A DNA stretch of 64,000 nucleotides from Pseudomonas atagonensis. GTDB taxonomy: Bacteria; Pseudomonadota; Gammaproteobacteria; Pseudomonadales; Pseudomonadaceae. How positions within the stretch are numbered: the stretch's first letter is position 1; the number at the start of each line of letters is the position of its first letter. Shown here piece by piece: positions 59,239 through 64,000 of the stretch. Location of the stretch: assembly GCF_011369485.1 (NCBI RefSeq), contig NZ_VXCA01000006.1, positions 43,527 through 107,526 on the forward strand, read 5' to 3'. A model generated the notes under the pieces. That model saw only the letters and a program-made list of their open reading frames with translations, had not been told where the DNA came from and searched no databases. The position numbers were made by a program, and so were the translations under genes.

Positions 59239-60147
59239 ATGAGCAATGCCGCACTCGCCGTAAAACCCGCTGTTCACGCGCTGGAGATTCATCCGGTGGC
59301 CGGTCGTATCGGCGCCGAGATCCGTGGTGTGCACCTGTCCGGTGAACTGGACGCCGCCACCGTAGAAGCCATTCAGCAGGCGCTGATTCAGTACAAGGTC
59401 GTGTTCTTCCGCGAGCAGACCCAGCTCGATGATCAACGCCAGGAAGCCTTTGCCCATCTGCTCGGCGAACCGGTGGCGCATCCGACCGTGCCCGTGCGTG
59501 AAGGCACTCGTTATCTGCTCGAGCTGGACGGTGCCGAAGGTCAGCGCGCCAACTCCTGGCACACCGACGTGACCTTCGTTGATGCCTACCCGAAAGCCTC
59601 GATTCTGCGCTCGGTGGTGGCCCCGTCGTTCGGTGGCGACACCCTGTGGGCCAACACCGCCACTGCGTACAACGAGCTGTCGACGGAGCTTCGCGAATTG
59701 GCCGACAAACTGGTCGCCGTGCACAGCAACGAATACGATTACGCCGGCGCCAAGCCTGACGTCTCGGCAGAGAAGCTTGAGCGTTATCGCAAGATCTTCA
59801 CCTCGACCGTTTACGAGACCGAGCATCCGGTGGTGCGTGTGCACCCGATCAGCGGCGAGAAGAGCTTGCTGCTGGGGCATTTCGTCAAGCGCATCAAGGG
59901 CTATTCCCAGGCTGATTCAGCGCACCTGTTCGGCTTGTTGCAGAGCCATGTGATTCGCCAGGAGAACGTCGTGCGCTGGCGCTGGAAGGCGGGCGATGTG
60001 GCGATCTGGGATAACCGCTCGACGCAGCATTACGCGGTTGATGATTACGGGACTCAGGATCGGATCGTGCGCCGGGTGACGTTGAAAGGTGAAGTGCCGG
60101 TCGGGGTTTCGGGGCAGCGTAGCCAGACCATCAAAGGGCGCGATTGA
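59239..60147 (+). CDS. atsK: Alkylsulfatase AtsK (2-oxoglutarate dioxygenase)
   Basis: This 302-residue Fe(II)/2-oxoglutarate dioxygenase of the TauD family oxidises alkyl sulfate esters to release sulfate. The facial triad is His108-x-Asp110 (WHTD) and His264 (TQHYAV), with Arg275 and Arg279 binding 2-oxoglutarate; these positions equal those I recall for P. putida AtsK. It is transcribed alone, away from the LysR gene. No signal peptide is seen. Confidence 0.95.
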   Translation: MSNAALAVKPAVHALEIHPVAGRIGAEIRGVHLSGELDAATVEAIQQALIQYKVVFFREQTQLDDQRQEAFAHLLGEPVAHPTVPVREGTRYLLELDGAEGQRANSWHTDVTFVDAYPKASILRSVVAPSFGGDTLWANTATAYNELSTELRELADKLVAVHSNEYDYAGAKPDVSAEKLERYRKIFTSTVYETEHPVVRVHPISGEKSLLLGHFVKRIKGYSQADSAHLFGLLQSHVIRQENVVRWRWKAGDVAIWDNRSTQHYAVDDYGTQDRIVRRVTLKGEVPVGVSGQRSQTIKGRD

Positions 60148-60158
60148 AGAATCAACAG

Positions 60159-60338
60159 CCCCTCACCCCAGCCCTCTCCCGGAGGGAGAGGGAGCCGACC
60201 GAGGTACCTGTCGCTATACATCGACCTGTAAAATCGAGTCGATTGTGGATTCGGTAAAGCTCTCCCAAGTCGGCGCATTTTTTCAATATCCCACGGTCAG
60301 TCCCCTCTCCCTCAGGGAGAGGGTTAGGGTGAGGGGCT
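60159..60338. repeat. Large intergenic inverted repeat, second copy
   Basis: CCCCTCACCCCAGCCCTCTC pairs with GAGAGGGTTAGGGTGAGGGG. It lies between the convergent atsK and sulfatase genes and is the same family as 52457-52634. Confidence 0.85.
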
Positions 60339-60344
60339 TTTCAG

Positions 60345-61961
60345 CTACCACACACCAATTTGAACGACCTTCTCGGTCTCGGGCTCACCGTAGCGAAACC
60401 TTTGCCCACGCAAATCAATCTCCTGATGACTGATCGTCGTGCGCCGCTTCAACCCCCGCATCCATTCAAACAAATACCCCGCATGCTCCTCGCGTATCGC
60501 CGCATATGCCGGGTCCTCACCCAGGTCGCGCAGCTCCTGCGGATCATTGAGCAGATCAAAAAGCTGTGGCCGAAAGCCGTCATACGCCAGGTATTTCCAG
60601 CGTTCGCTGCGCACCATGGTCATCCTGCAACGGTCGATCGGCTGACCCAGTCGCTCGCGCGCCGGGGCCTGGAAGGCGTAGTCGTATTCGCTGATCGCAT
60701 AGCGGCGCCAGTCGGGATGTTCACCGTGCAACAACGCAATCAACGAGCGACCTTCAAGGCGATGTTCAGCTGTCGGCAGGCCTAACGCCTCAAGAAATGT
60801 CGGCAGCGCATCAATGGTTTCCGCCAGCCGTTCATCCACGGTTCCGCGAGTGACATCTGCAGCCGCCCGCGGGTCGCGCACGATCAACGGCACACCCACC
60901 GCTTGTTCCAGCAAAAACTCCTTCTCGCCCAGCCAGTGATCGCCCAGAAAGTCGCCGTGATCGCTGGTGAACACGATCAGCGTGTCATCCCAGCGGCCAT
61001 TGCTCTGCAGAAAATCGAACAGGCGCCCGAGCTGATCATCCACTTGCTTGATCAGGCCCATATAGGTCGGGATTACACTCAATCGTACTGAATCGCGGGA
61101 GAAGTTGAGGCTTTCTTCATGCTGACGAAAGGCAGTGTATACGGGGTGTTTGCTGGCTTCGGAGGGCGTCGCGCGGATCGGTTCGAGAATCGATTTCGTA
61201 CTGTACAAAGCGTGGTACGGTGATGGTACGATGTAGGGCCAGTGCGGTTTGATATACGAAAGGTGTAAACACCAGGATTTCTCGCCTTGCTCGGTGATGA
61301 AGTCGATGGCTCGATTTGTAGTGTAGACAGTCTCTGAATGTTGCTCGGGAATTCGTGCTGGCAAATTCGCATGACGCATGTGCCACCCGCTGAGGATTTC
61401 ACCGTTCTCGCCTTCGGCGGCGTTGGCCCAGTCATGCCAGGGGTTGCGACCTTCGAAACCGTTTTCGCGCAGGTAATGGGTGTAGGGCGCGGATTCGCGT
61501 TTGTCGTCGAACAGCGGATCGTCGGGATAAATACCGTCGTGGCGCATGTAGGGTTCAAAGCCGACTTCGTTGAGTACTTCGGCCTGTTCGCTGGCCGGGT
61601 TTATTGCCAATCGCTGCAACGCATCGACATTCGCTGTGGCGTGGGTCTTGCCAACCAGCGCGGTACGAATGCCGTGGGGACGCAGGTAGTCGCCGATGGT
61701 CAGTTCTTCGAGCGGCAGCGGCACGGCGTTCCACGCCACTTGATGGCTGCTGACGTAGCGTCCGGTATAAGCCGACATCCGCGACGGCCCGCAGATCGTG
61801 CCTTGGCTGTAGGCGCGGCTGAAACGCACGCCGGCCGCGGCCAGGCGATCAATGTTCGGCGTGTGCAGGTGTGGGTGGCCGTAGCAGGAGAGATAATCGC
61901 GGCGCAGCTGATCGCACATGATGTACAGCACGTTGCGCACGGGTTTTTGCGGGTCGGACAT
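60345..61961 (-). CDS. Second type-I sulfatase (unlike AtsA)
   Basis: This 538-residue protein has the sulfatase core with Cys57 in CGPSR (57-61; formylglycine site), an N-terminal metal region MCDQLRRD and the VFTSDHGDFLGDHWLGEKEF block. It is only distantly like AtsA and nearer to the arylsulfatase/phosphonate monoester hydrolase-like group, so substrate is open. No signal peptide is seen. ATG 61961 is used; GTG 61970 is possible. A LysR gene lies upstream in the same orientation. Confidence 0.88.
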   Translation of the reverse strand: MSDPQKPVRNVLYIMCDQLRRDYLSCYGHPHLHTPNIDRLAAAGVRFSRAYSQGTICGPSRMSAYTGRYVSSHQVAWNAVPLPLEELTIGDYLRPHGIRTALVGKTHATANVDALQRLAINPASEQAEVLNEVGFEPYMRHDGIYPDDPLFDDKRESAPYTHYLRENGFEGRNPWHDWANAAEGENGEILSGWHMRHANLPARIPEQHSETVYTTNRAIDFITEQGEKSWCLHLSYIKPHWPYIVPSPYHALYSTKSILEPIRATPSEASKHPVYTAFRQHEESLNFSRDSVRLSVIPTYMGLIKQVDDQLGRLFDFLQSNGRWDDTLIVFTSDHGDFLGDHWLGEKEFLLEQAVGVPLIVRDPRAAADVTRGTVDERLAETIDALPTFLEALGLPTAEHRLEGRSLIALLHGEHPDWRRYAISEYDYAFQAPARERLGQPIDRCRMTMVRSERWKYLAYDGFRPQLFDLLNDPQELRDLGEDPAYAAIREEHAGYLFEWMRGLKRRTTISHQEIDLRGQRFRYGEPETEKVVQIGVW

Positions 61962-62050
61962 GGGGTTCACCGGTCAGAGAGGCAGGTGAGGGTTTTCGCT
62001 TTCGATGAGGGTGTTCGGCAAGTGCATTTGGGGAATGGGTTTTATGCAGG

Positions 62051-62061
62051 GAATGCATTGG
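62051..62061 (+). promoter_or_regulatory. ATGCATT box upstream of the second sulfatase
   Basis: GAATGCATTGG stands about 90 bp before the sulfatase start, between it and the LysR gene. It matches the core at 63121-63130 and, on the opposite strand, at 56914-56923. Only the first half unit is well conserved here. Confidence 0.42.
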
Positions 62062-62073
62062 TGTTTGTACTGG

Positions 62074-62146
62074 CGCTATCGCGAGCGGGCTCACTCCTAC
62101 ATTTGAAATGCGCTCACCTGTAGGAGTGAGCCTGCTCGCGATAGCG
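62074..62146. repeat. REP-like inverted repeat
   Basis: CGCTATCGCGAGCGGGCTCA and the reverse complement arm GAGCCTGCTCGCGATAGCG flank a spacer, between the LysR and sulfatase genes. Confidence 0.88.
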
Positions 62147-62151
62147 GTAGA

Positions 62152-63096
62152 TCAGACAGCCAAATTCTCCAGTGAACAGACTTCCTCATCCACCGCATCA
62201 ATCGCCTTGATCTGCTCGATCATCGCCTCAGCCAACGGCGACAACCGATACCCCACCCGACTGACAATCCCATAGCGGGTGTACAACTCCTCCAGATCGT
62301 CCGCCAAGCCTTCGATCTTCAAACACAGCAGATCACCCTTGGCCTGATGCAACGCATCGGAATACGCGCCGACGATCCCGATCGCATCCGAACGCAGCAC
62401 CACGCTTAGCAGGCTGGAGCTGTTTTCACACTCCACATTCGGCGTGAAATCCGGACGACCGCTGAGATCGACGATGACTTTGCGCAGATTCGGTGGCCGG
62501 ATGCTCACCGCCAGCGGATAACTCATCAGCTCCTTCGCGCTGACCCGTTCGCGATCCGCCAGCGGATGCCCCGCGCGGCAGCAGAAATGCCATTTGCGTG
62601 GCCGTAACCGGTGCGTCAGGTAATCCGGATCGGCTTCGAAATGCCGAGTATCGGCGACGAAGAATTCGAACTCTTCGCTGAGCAGTCGTTTGCTCAGGCT
62701 CTGCCAGTCATCGACCTGAAATTGCACCCGCGCTTTCGGATAACGGCCGATGAAGCTGCCGATCGCACGCGGGATCAATCCCGCCGCCGGTGCCGGGCCG
62801 CAACCGAAGCGCAATTCCCCCGCCTCCAGCCCATTGAACTGGCTGATCTCATTGGCCATCTGCTGCGCGCCGCTGACCAGCCGCCGCGCATGCTCGAGCA
62901 GGACCTGGCCCTGTTTGGTCGGCGGCAATTCCTTGCGCCCGCGATCAATCAACTGGCAACCGACGCTGTGTTCCAGCGCCTGGATGCTGCGGCTGAATGC
63001 CGACTGCGACAGGTTCACCGCCTGCGCGCCGGCGACGAAGCTGCGTTGTTCAGCCAAGGCGATGAAGTGACGAAGTTGGCGCAAGTCGATATGCAT
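62152..63096 (-). CDS. Second LysR-type regulator
   Basis: This 314-residue protein has the LysR helix-turn-helix (MHIDLRQLRHFIALAEQRSF... SQSAFSRSIQALE) and effector domain, and closely resembles the LysR protein at 58137 (DLRQLRxFIAL, QxAFSRSIQxLE, CxLIDRGRKxL patterns). It is divergent from the TonB receptor gene and upstream of the sulfatase, so it probably controls both. The start lacks a clear ribosome site. Confidence 0.88.
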   Translation of the reverse strand: MHIDLRQLRHFIALAEQRSFVAGAQAVNLSQSAFSRSIQALEHSVGCQLIDRGRKELPPTKQGQVLLEHARRLVSGAQQMANEISQFNGLEAGELRFGCGPAPAAGLIPRAIGSFIGRYPKARVQFQVDDWQSLSKRLLSEEFEFFVADTRHFEADPDYLTHRLRPRKWHFCCRAGHPLADRERVSAKELMSYPLAVSIRPPNLRKVIVDLSGRPDFTPNVECENSSSLLSVVLRSDAIGIVGAYSDALHQAKGDLLCLKIEGLADDLEELYTRYGIVSRVGYRLSPLAEAMIEQIKAIDAVDEEVCSLENLAV

Positions 63097-63118
63097 TTTT
63101 CACATAAAAAATATCCGG

Positions 63119-63142
63119 GAAATGCATTGGATATGCATTAGG
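63119..63142 (+). promoter_or_regulatory. ATGCATT double box upstream of the TonB receptor gene
   Basis: AATGCATTGG (63121-63130) is followed by ATATGCATTA (63131-63140); the two ATGCATT units are 11 bp apart. It lies in the divergent gap between the second LysR gene and the receptor gene, a usual place for a LysR operator. Confidence 0.5.
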
Positions 63143-63158
63143 TCGACTCCTTATAAAG

Positions 63159-63170
63159 GCAATCTCTTAT
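63159..63170 (+). promoter_or_regulatory. GCAATCTCTTAT element upstream of the TonB receptor gene
   Basis: One base differs from the element at 59125-59136 before atsK. CTCTTAT is also found before oscA at 41247-41253, just overlapping its -10. Confidence 0.38.
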
Positions 63171-63261
63171 GCAGTAAATATTTGTAAATCCATAAATAAA
63201 TAACTTAAAAGAATATGCAGCGCTGACGATGTCTGTGTGTTTTTTGACCAGGAGCCGCGCC

Positions 63262-64000
63262 ATGAGTCCGTTGAACCTCGCGTCACCCTTAACGCCACGA
63301 CGGCTCAAACGCCTGCCTCTGGCCCTGCTGCTGGCGGGGAGCGCCAGCTGGACTCACAGCTACGCCGCCGAATCGGAAGCCTCGGCACCGGTACCGGCCG
63401 GCAAGCCTGCGGCCAACAGTTCGCAACTGGAAACCGTGACCGTGACCACCCGCCGCCGCGAAGAAAGTTCGCAAGATGTGCCGACGCCCATGAGTGTGGT
63501 CAGCGGCCAGAATCTTGAGACGCAACGGGTCTACCGCATCCAGGATTTGCAGCAACTGGTGCCGAGCGTCAACGTCGCCTATATGCACGCGCGCCAGTCC
63601 AGCGTGTCGATTCGCGGGCTGGGCAACAACCCGGCCAGTGATGGTCTGGAAGGCAGCGTTGGCCTGTACATCGACAACGTCTATCTAGGCCGCCCGGGAA
63701 TGGCTGTGTTCGATCTGATGGACATCGAGCAGCTCGAGGTTTTGCGTGGCCCGCAAGGCACGCTGTTCGGTAAAAACACCACCGCCGGAGTGATCAACAT
63801 CAGTACCCGGGCGCCGACGTTCACACCGGAGCGCAGCATCGAAACGTCGGTTGGCGAGGACGGTTACTTCCAGACCAAGGGCACGATTTCCGGGCCGCTC
63901 AACGATCAACTTGCCGGGCGCTTTTCCGCCTATCGCACTCGCAGTGACGGGGACATCAAGAACGAATACGACGGCCATGACCTCAACGGTGGATCGCGCG
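63262..64000 (+). CDS. TonB-dependent outer membrane receptor (SftP-like), 3'-truncated
   Basis: 246 codons are visible before the window ends. A signal peptide (LPLALLLAGSASWTHSYAA) is followed by a TonB box (LETVTVTTRRR) and a plug domain (SVSIRGLGNN, DIEQLEVLRGPQGTLFGKNT, GVINISTRAP). Position beside a LysR gene and sulfatases matches SftP of Pseudomonas putida, the outer-membrane receptor for sulfate esters. AGGAG precedes the ATG. Substrate is inferred from context. Confidence 0.88.
   Translation, partial: MSPLNLASPLTPRRLKRLPLALLLAGSASWTHSYAAESEASAPVPAGKPAANSSQLETVTVTTRRREESSQDVPTPMSVVSGQNLETQRVYRIQDLQQLVPSVNVAYMHARQSSVSIRGLGNNPASDGLEGSVGLYIDNVYLGRPGMAVFDLMDIEQLEVLRGPQGTLFGKNTTAGVINISTRAPTFTPERSIETSVGEDGYFQTKGTISGPLNDQLAGRFSAYRTRSDGDIKNEYDGHDLNGGSR

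Noticed and set aside
61080..61340. Patch of less usual codons (GTA, TCA, AGT) inside the second sulfatase gene
   Set aside because: The shift is mild, the frame is intact and the sulfatase motifs continue on both sides, so a transferred insert is not supported.

Overview
The window looks like a chromosomal segment of a Pseudomonas of the P. fluorescens group. The evidence is GC-rich coding sequence, many P. fluorescens-type REP/BIME palindromes (TTCGCGAGCAAGCCCGCTCCCACA and variants), a pgaABCD locus, gabDT, and a block (GGDEF-EAL gene, desA, oscA, sbp, cysTWA) whose order I recall from P. aeruginosa PA0280-PA0286. No phage, plasmid, integrase, IS element or CRISPR array was seen. A small Phd/RelE module is the only clearly accessory cassette.

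Layout. 1-9012: the 3' part of a giant secreted adhesin (Gly-rich region plus 13 exact-length 306-bp Ig-like repeats), then a tight run encoding a TolC-type outer membrane protein, a stand-alone APS kinase, an Asp/Asn beta-hydroxylase-like protein and a sulfotransferase. 8978-11888: slipin/NfeD pair, YbaK-type deacylase, DUF2789 protein, toxin-antitoxin. 11993-17064: MarR regulator with a FUSC/DUF1656/HlyD/OMF tripartite exporter. 17158-19592: membrane protein and YdgA-like protein. 19851-26228: pgaABCD for poly-N-acetylglucosamine. 26212-31718: Rieske/FAD reductase, PEBP protein, VWA lipoprotein with ECF sigma factor and membrane partner, small acidic protein. 31826-35250: tRNA-Arg(CCG), gabD, gabT. 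35388-41038: HDOD response regulator, diguanylate cyclase, desaturase DesA, GGDEF-EAL protein. 41319-45576: oscA-sbp-cysTWA sulfate uptake. 45660-50169: Mpo1-like protein, Crp/Fnr regulator, and a hydroxyisourate hydrolase/HbpS pair divergent from an HprRS-like two-component system. 50274-52449: AraC regulator and second desaturase. 52648-64000: sulfate-ester regulon (atsA, atsC, atsB, atsR, SftR-like LysR, atsK, a second sulfatase, a second LysR, and a TonB receptor cut by the window end).

How the genes work together. Sulfur runs through the window: inorganic sulfate import (sbp-cysTWA), sulfate-ester scavenging (ats/sft), and, at the left end, a set that would make PAPS and spend it on a sulfotransfer reaction. 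The last is the best candidate for an undescribed system: a TolC-linked giant adhesin with its own APS kinase, a 2-oxoglutarate hydroxylase and a sulfotransferase, suggesting hydroxylation and/or sulfation of the adhesin or of a partner molecule. Surface adhesion and c-di-GMP are a second theme (adhesin, Pga, GGDEF, GGDEF-EAL and HDOD proteins). Shared non-coding motifs support two regulatory links: an HprR-type palindrome between hbpS and hprR, and a repeated ATGCATT box upstream of atsR, of the second sulfatase gene and of the TonB receptor gene.

All assignments are from reading the sequence; no database search was run.
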